This document shows positions 42,959 to 54,368 of a stretch of DNA of 64,000 nucleotides, piece after piece; within the stretch, counting starts at the first letter, position 1, and every line of letters starts with the position of its first letter. Source of the DNA: Rana temporaria (taxonomy: Eukaryota > Chordata > Amphibia > Anura > Ranidae). The position numbers and the translations under genes were made by a program. The notes beneath the pieces were generated by a model that worked only from the letters and a program-made list of their open reading frames with translations, was not told the DNA's origin and ran no database searches. The stretch covers positions 107,563,909 through 107,627,908 of the forward strand of contig NC_053495.1 in NCBI RefSeq assembly GCF_905171775.1, read 5' to 3'.

Positions 42959-45900
42959 TTGTATAAAGTAACAATATATTATGGCTGTCAGAATTGTTTA
43001 ATGCACACATTGAATATGCATGAGCCCAGGCAGATACTAGCCTTTAAATCTAAATGTATTTAAAACAAATCAGTACAAAGGATATTATTTACAGTTATTG
43101 TGATGTTTCCATTGTGCTGATGGCTCCTACTTTAGTTGAAGTCTTCCTCCTCAATTGCCCTTAACCCCAGCTGCTGTAATCTTCCAATGCGCCAGGAGTT
43201 AACAGAGATGACCAACCTACACACTCATCAAGAGTTCCGTCTATACGTGTCATTTCAGCTCCTTCTCAATTCATAGAAGCTGTACTATAGTTTTAATGAA
43301 TGAAATGGAATATAAATAGTGGAGGCTGACCTTCCTTTTATATGCCTGTCCTTCATTCATATATCATTTTTCATTTATAGAAGCTATAATACAGCTTCTA
43401 TGACTGGAGGAGGGGATCTGAAAGGGCAAACTTAGTTGGCACTTGATGAGTGCATATGATAGATCCCTCTCCACTCCGGAAGATCTCAATAGGGGTAGGA
43501 GGGAAGATTGGAGATGAAAGATCAGGAGCCAGCAGCACAAGAAACAGCTCACACTGACTGTAAGGACTGTCCCTTGTGCTAATTTAAAAAACAAAATAAA
43601 AATTTAATTCAGAAAATCAACTGAATTTGCATACACACTATACAAATTGTGGTCAGTTTCTAACTGCCCGAAATTCGCTACTTGGGTGGTCCTGCTGGTC
43701 ACCTCCCGCCCAGCATCTATTGATTGCAAGGGCTGAATGAAAATATCCTATGGGGTTAATTTACTAAAACTGAAGAGTGCAAACTCAGGTGCAGCTATCA
43801 CTATCTGCTATATTAACAGTTCTGTGAGTGTCTCTGCTGTAGGAGAGCAGGAAAGTAGCCATAGACATGTCTTTCCTCTGTAGCTCTAGGACCCACCTCT
43901 GTTGGAAAGAAAGGAAATAGTGGAAATGGGGAATTGAGGTATACTGAGTATACATTCTGAAGCTAGCAAGGCTGAACTCAACAGCAGGGCAAATGCATAT
44001 GTATAATAGATATAGTGAATGACTTTGTAGACCATATTCAGTAAAAACAATCACATCTATTCCTGTAAAAGAGACATTTTCACTGTATTGCCAGTACTCA
44101 CCAGAATACATACTATTCCCGGTTTACCCAACTACCTACATTTGGTCAATATGTGTCTCGTAGAAGAGACATATTTTGCATTAGCCAAGATAATGCATTG
44201 AAAAGGCGATGTTGTTTTGTAAAACCAGAAATATTTATTTGAAATGTCCTCTGGTGTTGTCCACTGATAGGAAAATCTAGGCATGTAAATTGTTGCATTA
44301 TACTACTTGTAATCACTCTCTAATAAAAGTCATGGATAGGAAAACCACACAGTCCTATACATCTGCCAGAAGACTGCATTAATCAGTTTTAATTTATATT
44401 GCTGAAACATGTTATACTGAATTTCTTGGAATATCAGACCCTTTGGCAGAGTATATTAATATTCTATAAAAGAGGTAAAATCGTATCATTTTAAATAAAA
44501 TATCAGTACTACTGATTAGACCCCTTAACTCTGATTAAGTCTGCCATGCAAAGTAAGGTTCCCATGACCCTGAGGCAATTGATATACGTATAGTGCTTAG
44601 AAAACTGAACCGAGCTTGTGACAGTAACAAGCTAACAAATTTGTTGACTAAACTATTGTGAAACTGACAGATTAAGCCATTAAAAGTGTAAGATTTGGAT
44701 TTCCATGACCTTAATGATATTGACACATATATATGATGGCTGGGAAAATGAACAAACAAATTGGTAGTTGTATGGAAGTAATTCTATTAGTTGAGCCACC
44801 ATGGGTATGAACGATTATAAATTAGTATCTACACTTTTTTTTAAGATTAGGAGGGAGTTGCCACATATAAGATGTTTAGGGATCAAACCCAGACATTTTT
44901 TGTTTTAATGAAGGAGGCATTGTATTGAATATGAGTCTATCGATAATGTAAGGCTTATGTAGGCGTAATGGGAGCAATTTACTAGAAATGGTGCACACAT
45001 AATCTGGTGCTGGTGTGCATAGTAACCAATCAGCTTCTAATTTTAGCTTGTTCAATTAAGTGTTGACAATTACACCTAGAAGTTTATTGGTTACTATACA
45101 CAGCTGCACAAGATTCTGTTTTAGTAAATCTTCACCAGAGTATCTAAGCCCCACTATCTAATAATTATATATTTATGGGATTACTTCCTTGCCTACTACA
45201 TGATGGCAACATTTTGTACCCCAGTACCTTCAAATATTAAGTTATGTAATTATGGGGAAATTAAGGGAGTTTTAATTTTATAAAACAAAAAAAAATCATA
45301 TGTTGTCTTATATTTACTATTAAAACAGTGTAATAATAATATATACAAGAAACAAAACTACTTTCAGCAAACCACATATACATTATAATTTACACCAGCA
45401 TACAAATAAGCATGCATGCAATTTCACTTGATAGCTCATGCTCTAAAGCAGAGAATGGATCTACACATGTGTATGGCCTTCATTGAATACATTATATTTT
45501 TTTTTTCCATTTTTCGGCCCCGTAGGCACTTAAAGAAATAACCAAGGTCATACATCAGCAAACTCTGTCACAATGTCCATTTGTTAAAGCAAATTATAGC
45601 AACAGTGTCTACAGGCAGCGTTATGTCATGCACATTACCTACTCTATTGAATAAAATATAACAAATGGCTTTGATATCTTTTTTGAAAACTTTTTAGTTC
45701 ATGAACATACAATACAGATGAGATATGCAAACACCCACAAACACACACAGGGTGTAAAAGCCCAGAGCACATTTGTCATATTTGCGGTATGAAGTCAGAG
45801 ATGCAGACAAAAATCTTTATTGGTATTCAGCTGGTAATGCAGTATAATGTAATGTTGCCATCTAGTGTCTCATAAGTCTAAAATCAAAATGTGCACAAAT

Positions 45901-46257
45901 CATTATTTCTATTTTTAGCAGGTCTTACAACACTACACTGTAATGGCTTTATCTAATATTGTGATTTTATTACCTTTATAACTCCGTACACAATATGACT
46001 TTGATGTTTCAGAGACCCAAAATAAAAAAAAATACAGTTTGGTCAAGTTTTGTGTACACAAAAAAACATCACAACACAAAAGAGGCAAATAGGTTTTTGT
46101 TTTACAGGGTGGTAGAACTAATTTTCAGTTACGCTGAGAGCTTGTGATATATACATTATAATGAAAAGAACATTTTTAAGGGGTTTCCACTTTAGTTTTG
46201 CAATATGATATCTATAAAAAAATATTCAGGATTATACTTTTCTGAGTGACAACTATG
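42959..46257. other. Mostly unique intergenic DNA
   Basis: No gene supported. 43753-43800 is one end of the ggggttaatttactaaaac foldback family. Around 43260-43400 agaagctgtactatag and ctataatacagcttct form a loose inverted repeat. The rest is AT-rich with few element ends, in contrast to the remainder of the window. Confidence 0.5.
44970..45136. mobile_element. Small foldback MITE (TTTACTA type)
   Basis: gcaatttactag at left and ttttagtaaatcttc at right are inverted, and agtaaccaatcagc pairs with ttattggttacta in the middle, making a 167-bp foldback. The related 56220-56478 has the same terminal words. Confidence 0.7.
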
Positions 46258-46345
46258 TACCATATATACTTTAGTATAAACTAAGTTATTCAGCCCTTTT
46301 TTAGGGCTGAAAACAGCCCCACCGGCTTATACTCGAGTCAGTGTA

Positions 46346-46683
46346 TCTGTCAGGTCGTGGGCGTCCATTTTTCAAAAGTCGTGGCTTCCTCCTGGTCCGA
46401 AATAGGCATTTGACACTGTGTTCCACTACCGCCTATCACGGAGGTCCTCTCATCCTCGGACTTTCCCAGCAAACACTGTGTTCAGTGTTCCTATCATGGA
46501 CGTCCTCTTGTCCGTGATGAAAGAAGGTCCGTGATTGGCGGAACACTGAACACAGTGTCTTCTGGGAAACTGAGTCCGAGGATGAGAGGACCTCTGTGAT
46601 AGGCGGTAGCGGAACACAGTGTCAAACGCCTATAACGAACCAGGAGGAAGCCACGACTTTTAAAAAATGGACACCTGCGACCC
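46346..46683. repeat. Long inverted repeat inside the CTCGAG element
   Basis: The left arm (about 46346-46500) and right arm (about 46522-46683) pair over about 150 bp, for example gtcgtggcttcctcctggt with accaggaggaagccacgac and cctctcatcctcgga with tccgaggatgagagg. The loop is short. Confidence 0.85.
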
Positions 46684-46759
46684 AACAGGTACACTGACTA
46701 TCACGGAGGAAGCCGCAACTTTTGAAAAATGAATGCCCGCAGCCTGTCAAGAATAGAGG

Positions 46760-47105
46760 TACACTGAGGCTGCAATGGGCACAGTGAAAATGGGCACAGT
46801 AAGGCTACAATGGGTACAGTGAGAATGGGCACAGTAAGGCTGCAATGGGCACAGTGAGAATGGGCACAGTAAGGCTACAATGGGCACAGTGAAAATGGGC
46901 ACAGTAAGGCTGCAATGGGCACATTAATGCTACAATGGGCACAGTCAGAATGGGAACCATAAGGCTGCAATGGGCATAGTAAGGCTGCAATGGGCACAGT
47001 AAGGCTGCAATGGGCACAGTGAGAATGGGCACAGTAAGGCTGCAATGGGCACAGTGAGGCTGCAATGGGCACAGTGAGGTTGCAAATTGGCAGAGTGAGG
47101 CGTGC
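46760..47105. repeat. Minisatellite of 20-bp and 15-bp units
   Basis: Alternating units gggcacagtaaggctgcaat (20 bp) and gggcacagtgagaat (15 bp) form an irregular 35-bp higher unit across about 345 bp. Short open frames are by-products. Confidence 0.93.
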
Positions 47106-47283
47106 AAATGGACATTGTTGACCCTCTTTTCCGCTTACAGTAGCTGCTGCATTCTTGCCCTAGGCTTATACTCGAGCCAATACGTTTTCCCAGTTTTTTG
47201 TGGTAAAATTAGGTGCCTTGGCTTATATTCGGGTCGGCTTATACTCGAGTATATACAGGTATATATTATTAGAATTAGAGTTA

Positions 47284-47554
47284 GGCCCCGTACACACGGC
47301 CGAGGAACTCGACGTGCCAAACACATCGAGTTCCTCGGCGAGTTCAGCACTGAAGCCGCCGAGGAGCTCGGCGGGCCGAGTTCTCCCATAGAACAACGAG
47401 AAAATAGAGAACATGTTCTCTATTTTATCGACGAGTTCCTCGGCGGCTCCATCGGGCCGAAAGTGTACACACGACAGAGTTTCTCAGCAGAATCCGGCTC
47501 TGACCGAGTTTCTCGCTGAATTCTGCCGAGAAACTCTGTCGTGTGTACGGGGCC
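47284..47554. mobile_element. Harbinger-type MITE abutting the large Harbinger
   Basis: GGCCCCGTACACACGGCCG at left and gtgtacggggcc at right are inverted ends. TTA flanks both sides (47281-47283 and 47555-47557). The right-hand TTA is also the left target duplication of the transposon at 47558, so the two elements touch. Interior palindromes match the MITE at 4061-4343. Confidence 0.92.
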
Positions 47555-47718
47555 TTATGCCGCGTACACACCATCGTTTTCTGCGATGGAAAAAAGCGAC
47601 GCTTTATGTGCTTTAAAAAAACGTCATTTTTCAAACTTCAATTTGAACAACGACGTAGCATACACACCATCGCTTTTTCACAACGCTCTAGCACAGCGCA
47701 GTTCCGTCAATCACGCAC

Positions 47719-47732
47719 TACGTCACTATAAA
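47719..47732 (+). promoter_or_regulatory. Likely transposase promoter: TACGTCA plus TATAAA
   Basis: TACGTCA (47719-47725), a CRE-like half site, is followed at once by TATAAA (47727-47732). This is about 300 bp before the transposase ATG at 48032 and leaves room for a roughly 270-nt leader. Inferred from sequence only. Confidence 0.55.
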
Positions 47733-48031
47733 GGGTCGTTTCCATGCGGAAGACGGCCTCTTTTGCTGATATCGTGTTGCTGCGTGTTAGTAAAAGTTTG
47801 GTGAGATACGATTCGTGATTTTCAGTGACTGTGCTTTAAATTTCGTTTTCTGTCGTACAGTTTGTCTATTTGTTGTCGGATCTGTGATACAGTGCTTGTA
47901 CTAAGGACGTATTTGTTTAGGCATTACGTTTGGTGTGCACGGTGCTGTTTAGCAGGTCGTTCTTCAAAGGCCATTCTTTACTTCAGGGCGTAATTTTTAG
48001 TCTGATCTGATTTGACGACCGTTTTCTAGCC

Positions 48032-49955
48032 ATGTTGCGGGTACGAACTCGTCGCCGAGATCGTGCTGTGCTTGTTGTTAGGATGTGTGCTGCATCCCAG
48101 CGACGGTCCATGAACAGGGTGAGGAGGAGGTTGTGGACCAAGAACTGGTTGCTACGCAGGGACCAGTTCTCTCATATGCCTCTGCTGCGGGAGATCCGAG
48201 AAAATAACCCTGATGATTTCAGGAATTTTCTTAGGATGTCTGACCCCGTATTTCAGCAGCTTTTGGCTTTGGTGTCGCCATATATCACCAGGCAGGACAC
48301 CGTTATGCGGGAAGCCATCACTGCTGAGCAGAGGCTAGTTGCTACGTTGCGCTACCTTGCAACAGGGAGAAGTCTGCAGGACTTGAAGTTCTCGACGGGC
48401 ATCTCCCCCCAGGCTCTGGGCCTCATAATCCCTGAGACCTGTTCGGCCATCATTCAGGTTCTTCAGGAGGACTATGTTAAGGTAAGTGGTGTTCTTTCAA
48501 TGGTCAAACTAATTCCCAAAAAAAAAAAAAAAAAAGTAATAATTTTCTAATATGCTCAGAATGCTCACTTTGTCTCTATGTATGCTGTTCTACACAATTA
48601 GTAAAGCCCTACATGTTTATTTAATTTAGCCAACCTGTCCATCATTCTATGTTGTGGGCAAACCCACCTAGCATAGTCCCTATCTTCCCGTTTATTTGTG
48701 GCCTCCATTGTAGTGCTGCATTTTGTGTGTCCCTATCTTCCCGTTTATTTGTGGCCTCCATTGTAGTGCTGCATTTTGTGTGTCCCTATATCCCCGTTTA
48801 TTTGTGGCCTCCATTGTAGTGCTGCATTTTGTGTGTCCCTATATCCCCGTTTATTTGTGGCCTCCATTGTAGTGCTGCATTTTGTGTGTCCCTATATCCC
48901 CGTTTATTTGTGGCCTCCATTGTCCAAACCCCCCCCCCTAGATTTTTGAAATACATACTAATAATTATTTTTCTTATTTAGATATTTTTTGGGGGGTTGT
49001 TTCTCATCTCATCTTGAGCCCCACTCCCCCTAAATATATTTTTTAAACATCAGAGGGGGGTGATTAATATGCTTAATTGTTCACATTTTTTTTTTTAATA
49101 CTAACCTTTTTTGTTGAATTGTTGGTGGGATCCCTTGTAATTTTAGCTATATTCTGTTTAAAATCTTTGTTCTAATGTTTTTTATTTTTTCTTTCTATCC
49201 AGTTCCCCACCACGCCACAGGAATGGCAGACTGTGGCAGCGGACTTCTCCCAGCGTTGGAACTTTCCGAACTGTGGAGGAGCCATTGATGGCAAGCACAT
49301 CCGCATTGTGCCCCCACCCCATAGTGGATCCCATTTCTTCAATTATAAGGGATTCCACAGTGTTGTTTTGATGGCGGTGGTCTCAGCAAATTACGAGTTT
49401 TTGTACGTGGATGTTGGGAAAAATGGCCGGATGTCGGACGGCGGTGTCTTTGCGGAGACGGAGTTCGCACAACGGCTTCGGTTGGAGGACCTAGGATTGC
49501 CACCTGCGGAGGAGAACGAAGAGGGTCTGCCCTTCGTGTTTGTAGCAGATGAGGCTTTTGGTTTGGGTCCCCACCTCATGAGGCCATTTCCCGTACGCAC
49601 CCTCACCCATGAGAGGAGGGTTTTTAATTATCGGCTGGCCAGGGCAAGACGTGTGGTAGAGAATGCCTTTGGAATCATGGCCAGCCGATTCAGATTGTTT
49701 TTAACAGCAATAAACATGGCGGAATACAAGTGGAATTATATTATACTATCTTGTTGCATTTTGCACAATTTTTTGAAAAGAAATTCTCAAACGTACCTGA
49801 CGGTATTGCCTGATGAGGCTGATCTTGTGGCTCCGGAGCCGGGACATCAGGCTAGCCATAGAGGCTTGGCCCCCCAAACCGCACGTGCAGTGCGTCAATC
49901 CTATGTGGACTATTTTATGGGGAGGGGGGCCATTGCAATGCCTGATCTTGTTTAA
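48032..49955 (+). CDS. HARBI1-type DDE transposase, two exons
   Basis: Exon 1 is 48032-48481 (150 codons), ending at a GTAAGT donor; exon 2 is 49203-49955, after an acceptor tttctttctatccag; the intron is in phase 0. The protein is 400 residues. The N-terminus is Arg-rich, then residues about 100-140 form a helix-turn-helix (SLQDLKFSTGISPQALG). The DDE_Tnp_4 catalytic domain has GGAIDGKHI (D179), FVFVADEAFGL (D266) and VVENAFGIMASRFR (E303), all three acidic residues present. It should excise and insert DNA at TTA/TAA sites in the nucleus. A polyadenylation signal AATAAA lies at 49959, just after the stop. The closest known host relative is the domesticated gene HARBI1. Confidence 0.95.
48678..48924. 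repeat. 53-bp tandem repeat in the transposase intron
   Basis: Five copies start (ccctatcttcccgtttattt or the variant ccctatatccccg) at 48678, 48731, 48784, 48837 and 48890, a constant 53-bp step. The last copy is partial. Confidence 0.95.
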
Positions 49956-50250
49956 AAAAATAAATTTACTTTTTGTTTGATGAAACAGTGTTTATTTGTT
50001 TGATTTTAGTTATTTGTAAGTTTTGGGGGGTAATGTTTCTTTTTCGTAGGTTCTCATCCAGCCATGTGTTTGGGATGTAATAAATTCCCATGAGTGTTAA
50101 ATCTTAATAACTCTACAAATATGCCTGATTAATTTAATGAGTCTGCATTGATACCAATAACTACACACAAATTGTTTGGAGTCCAAAATGTTATTTATTT
50201 GTTACTTTTTTAGTTTGGATTAGTACAACAAATCATTTTATTTTTTTTTT

Positions 50251-50700
50251 TGGTCTTTTTTGATTATTTCAAAATATAAAATATTTTTTTTTTTTTTTGG
50301 TCTTTTTTGATGATTTAAAAATATAATATATTTTCTTAATTTTTTTGGTCTTTTTTGATTATTACAAAATATAATTTTTTTTTTTTTTTTTTTGGTCTTT
50401 TTTGATGATTTAAAAATATAATATATTTTCTTTATTTTTTTGGTCTTTTTTGATTATTACAAAATATAATATTTTTTTAATTTTTTTTGGTCTTTTTTGA
50501 TTATTTCAAAATATAATATATTTTCTTTATTTTTTTGGTCTTTTTTGATTATTACAAAATATAATATTTTTTTAATTTTTTTTGGTCTTTTTTGATTATT
50601 TCAAAATATAATATATTTTCTTTATTTTTTTGGTCTTTTTTGATTATTACAAAATATAATATTTTTTTTATTTTTTTTGGTCTTTTTTGATTATTAGAAA
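50251..50700. repeat. T-rich 95-bp dimeric tandem repeat between convergent genes
   Basis: The word tggtcttttttga occurs at 50251, 50298, 50346, 50393, 50441, 50488, 50536, 50583, 50631 and 50678. Steps alternate 47 and 48 bp, so the true unit is a 95-bp dimer of two diverged halves (ttacaaaatata and tttcaaaatata or tttaaaaatata versions). It lies exactly between the 3' end of the transposase gene and the 3' end of the Myb-like gene. Confidence 0.93.
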
Positions 50701-50716
50701 ATATATTTTTTTTTTT

Positions 50717-50722
50717 TTTATT
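50717..50722 (-). terminator. Polyadenylation signal of the Myb-like gene
   Basis: AATAAA on the minus strand about 45 nt beyond the stop codon at 50766-50768. Confidence 0.6.
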
Positions 50723-50765
50723 TTTTTTTTTTTAAATTCAAGGAAAAAAGAAAATACACCAAAAA

Positions 50766-52181
50766 TTAAACCCTCCCCAAAACATTAATAAAATTTTTTA
50801 GCTGCCGTTCCAGCGTCTTGGCTTTGTGGCGTATTTCACGGCAGGCCAGACGTATGTCCTCAACTTGGGCCCTGCAGGTGAGAACCTCGCCGATGAGGAG
50901 CTGGGCACTATACGTGTCCAGTCCCTGACCAGCCCGATTTCCTCCTGAAATGTGGAACCAAAACATGTGTTAAAAGATTGTATGCCTATATCTATATTCA
51001 CAGAAAATGTGGTAGATGTTACTTTACCGGATGTTGAGGCAGGTTCCTCTTCCTCTACATCCCTCGGGGGTGTGGCTTGATTGGCTTGTGCCTCCTGCCT
51101 TTGTGCTTCATTGTGCCCTACAAGATTGAAGAAAGGGAAAACATGAGGTTCAACCATTAAGAGCGGCCTGAAATGACACCCAAAAATTAAAAAATGATAA
51201 ACAAAAGGTCACTATTGTTGATTTTTAAACAATTATCAATAAAATAGACCAATATTTAATCCATTCACAAAGTAATCTCAAATCAGTTAACACAATTTTT
51301 ACGTTTAGATATGTAAGCTAAACAAGTCTCCCCTGGATCTGCTCACCCCTGTGTGTGACCCAACATAGGTTGTGATTGTGACAAACAATTGTGCTACTGA
51401 GTACACATGTTCAATAAAAAAAGGAGTAGCAAACGCTCCTTTTTGTGAATCTCAAGGTATTTACGTTTCTTCTAAAATAAGCTGAAACACATTTCCATCT
51501 AGTCCAGAATTGAATACACCTTTTTTTTAAGCCCCAAAAATGTCACAACTTTCATATTTGTGTCGACTAATTGGTCATAGGAGTCGTCGTTCATTCGCCC
51601 ACAATTCCTCAATTTACGATTTTTGATCAGATACAGTGCTTCAACTCCCCTTTGCACATGCCAACTAGGCATGATGCCATTTCTCGTTAATATGGTCTTG
51701 GATTATTGAAAGTCACCGAATGAACGACGACTACGACGACTGCATCATGCGTCCACATTCATAATATTCATTTTATGGTCAACCTGGCACAAAAAAAAAA
51801 GGGCACAAAGAACACACAAAAATAATTAAATACACATGGAAAAAACTTACTTCTTCTTCGAATCACCTTATTAATTCGGTAAAGTTGGTGGGGTTCCCTT
51901 TTTTTCAAATCCGACCACCTTTTGCGCAGGTGCTCTCTGCTCCTGGTTTTACCAAACTTCCGCTGGAGCCTACGGATGACCTTCTCCATAATTTGTGCTT
52001 TTACTTTATTGGGATGCATGTAGGGGCCATGCTTGGCATCATAGTCCTCCCTCCTCAATATGGTGACCATCTCCACCATTTCATTAAATGACATGTTGGA
52101 GGCTCTGCAGCGGAATCTGCGGCGTGGTTGGGCCTGGCCTGCCTCCTGGCTTGAGCTGGAATACACCTCCATGTTGTCCAT
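50766..52181 (-). CDS. Harbinger Myb/SANT-like protein, three exons
   Basis: Reading down the minus strand: exon 1 52181-51851 (ATG start), exon 2 51117-51028, exon 3 50944-50766. Both introns are in phase 1, with donors GTAAGT and GTAAAG and acceptors ending ttgtag and tttcag; the joined frame is 199 codons plus stop. Residues about 28-108 form a Myb/SANT-like (trihelix-type) DNA-binding domain with RREDYDAKHGPY, KVIRRLQRKFGKTR and HLRKRWSDLKKREP. The middle is acidic (DVEEEEPASTS) and the C-terminus (TCRAQVEDIRLACREIRHKA) is likely a helical or coiled-coil dimer segment. By analogy with NAIF1-like partners it should carry the transposase to the nucleus and bind the ends. Confidence 0.9.
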
Positions 52182-52364
52182 CTTTTCTCCCTCACCAAAC
52201 GACAGAGAAGGGGCGTGGAAAGGACGATACCGAACGTCAGGGGCGGGGTGTCGTGCGGAGCGTCACGCGTGCGTAGTGTAAAAGGGATGGGACGTGTTTG
52301 GAAACGGCCTGCATAGTCTGTGGAAGAAGTCGTAATTCCCGATCTTTCCTAATAACGACGAGAC
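52182..52364. promoter_or_regulatory. Bidirectional promoter between the Myb-like and MADF genes
   Basis: Only about 180 bp separate the Myb-like ATG (minus, 52181) from a GTAAGT donor at 52365 that ends a non-coding first exon of the MADF gene (plus). The gap is GC-rich, unlike its surroundings, with GC-box-like ggggcgtgg (near 52211) and ggggcggggt (near 52240) and several CpGs. No TATA box is evident, which suits a divergent CpG-type promoter. Inferred from layout. Confidence 0.6.
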
Positions 52365-52486
52365 GTAAGTTTTTAATTCCGACTTTATTATAGTGAATAG
52401 GGAATGAGTTTGTGGGCTAGTTAGGGGAAGTAAGCTAGTGCCTTTAATTACATTATGTTTTGGCTTCTGTTTCATGTGCAGAAAGA

Positions 52487-53973
52487 ATGGATGCCTTCAA
52501 GGATGCGGACTTCCTCACAGACTTCATCCAAAAATGGAAAGAACATCCAGTTCTGTGGCAAACCAAAAGCACACTAAATAAAAACAAAGATGCCAGGGAG
52601 AAAGCTAGACAGAGCATGCTTGTTTTTGTGAAAACAAGGGTCCCCAACGCCACAACAGCCACTGTGAAAAATAAAATCAATTCCATCAGGGGCACCTACA
52701 GGGCCCAACGGGTCCAAGTCCTGGCCTCAATGAGGTCTGGGGCTGCAGCTGACTCCATCTACAAACCAACCCTGTGGTACTACAGTCAGCTGCAGTTCCT
52801 GGACGACCACATAGAGACCAGGCCATCCCTGTCTACCCTTCCCCCAAGAGGTAGCTCCCAGCTTCCCAGCAGCCAATCCTCCAGTCTTCCCTGCAGACAA
52901 GAGCAGACAAGCTCGGAGGAAGAGGAAGAGTTCCTGGAGGACCCCAATTGTGAGCCGTGGAGAATGGTATGTGTTTTTTGTTTGAATTTAGTTAGTATAT
53001 GACAAGTATAGTAATAATGGTAAATGTATGTTACTATTGTTCTAAATTCTATGTGAATCTCGTAAAGTTTAGGGATAGGATCAATAGTCAGTAGTGGGAA
53101 AACATGATGGGGTCAAAATGGGCAAATTAATAATGTTGATGAAGGAGTGGGTGGCATTTTCAGATAGGCCAGTAGGGGGGGAGTAACGCAATACACCTGC
53201 AAGGGGTCCCAGATGGAAGACACCCTTTTTGAGTACTATCTAGTTGACACTAAATTGATTAACCTAATTTTTGGGTAAAAGGCCACTTATTTACTAAATT
53301 AGGCATGCAACAACCCACATAATTCCAGGGGGACCATGTCTGAAGGTGTTTAAGGGGCCACATAATTAAGGATGGCGACCCTGTGTGTAATATATATTGA
53401 CATTCAATTTGCATCACTCATGATTGTAAAAATGTGTGTGATTAATGACAAACACAAATAACATATGTTCCTTTTTTTCATACACAGGCAGACCCAAGCC
53501 AGGAACAGCCAGGGCACACAGGGAGCCAGGAACAGCCAGGGCCCACAGTGAGCCAGGAAGAGACAGGGCCCACAGGGAGCCAGGAGGAGCCAGGGCCAAC
53601 TGCAAGGCAGGAGGTGGCAGAGCCCACTGGGAGCCAGGAGGTGGCAGGCCCCAGTGGGACCCAGGAGGCACGCCGGCGGGATACCATCTCCCGGATCCCT
53701 CCATTCCGCAATCCCAATAAACGGCTCAGGAGTATGCGACAGATGGAGGAGGAGACCCAGGGCCTGCTTCGCCAAGCTACTGCAGCCATCCGAGAGCCAC
53801 CCAGTGAAGTTGAGGGGTTCGCAGCGCTCATTGCAGCCAAGCTGTACAATCTGGAGCAGAGCCAGCGTGTGCGCTGCGAACTCCTCATGTTCGAAGCCAT
53901 AACCATGGCATCCCTGGGGCAGCTCGATGACGACACCCACATTGTGCGGATTGCTCCTCCTGTCCTTGCTGCT

Positions 53974-54023
<50 letters not shown>

Positions 54024-54180
54024 ACCTGCTCCTGCTCCTGCTTCTCCACCTCATGAGGCTGCTATGGCTCCTGCCACCTCATCTCCTCCAGGAACCCAGC
54101 CCCCAAGGACTCGGGCTTCCGGGAAGGCTGCAGGGAAGACTGCAGGGAAGGCTGCTGGGAAGAAAAGGGCGAAGAAATAA
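52487..54180 (+). CDS. MADF-domain protein, third Harbinger gene
   Basis: A 5' non-coding exon appears to end at 52364. The next exon starts at 52482 after ttctgtttcatgtgcag, with the ATG at 52487 in a strong context (A at -3, G at +4). Coding exons are 52487-52966 and 53488-54180, joined in phase 0, giving 390 residues. Residues 8-108 form a MADF (Adf-1-like Myb/SANT) domain: FLTDFIQKWKEHPVLW, INSIRGTYRAQ and PTLWYYSQLQFLDD. Then come an acidic SSEEEEEFLED patch, about ten imperfect SQEQPGPTG-type repeats, a conserved-looking helical block (about 255-315), a (Pro-Ala)n run and a basic tail GKAAGKKRAKK, a likely nuclear signal. AATAAA follows at 54363. It probably binds DNA; its role in transposition is unknown. 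Confidence 0.88.
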
Positions 54181-54368
54181 TACGGTGCCCCTGATGGAAT
54201 TTTTATGTGGACTCACAGGCTGTATTTGTGGCTTCGGGGACCCTTGTTTTCAGAAAAAAACAAGCATGCTCTAAAGTGCTGCCTACCCTGGCATCTTTGT
54301 TTTTATTATGTTGTGTTTTTGGTTTGCCACTTTTTTTTTTTCTAAATTTTTATGAAGACTAAAATAAA

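Larger units (their letters stand above)
46258..47261. mobile_element. CTCGAG-ended palindromic element, about 1 kb
   Basis: The left end TACCATATATACTTTAGTAT and the right end ggcttatactcgagtatata are inverted versions of one sequence. A truncated copy is at 24414. Extra copies of ggcttatactcgag at 46325 and 47165 and near 47232 mark internal subrepeats. The element contains a long inverted repeat and a minisatellite, listed separately. Superfamily not recognised; flanks suggest TA. Confidence 0.7.

Noticed and set aside
48032..49955. Transposase as the domesticated host gene HARBI1 itself
   Set aside because: It lies within perfect terminal inverted repeats and TTA duplications together with partner genes, so it is a transposon gene and not the host gene.
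52460..52486. Start of the MADF protein at 52460
   Set aside because: That codon is TTG and lies inside the intron, upstream of a good splice acceptor ending at 52481; the ATG at 52487 has a strong context.
53404..54054. Minus-strand frames rich in Ser-Arg or Leu-Ala-Pro and a plus-strand poly-Leu frame (53927-54274)
   Set aside because: They are other-frame readings of the SQE and Pro-Ala repeats of the MADF protein.
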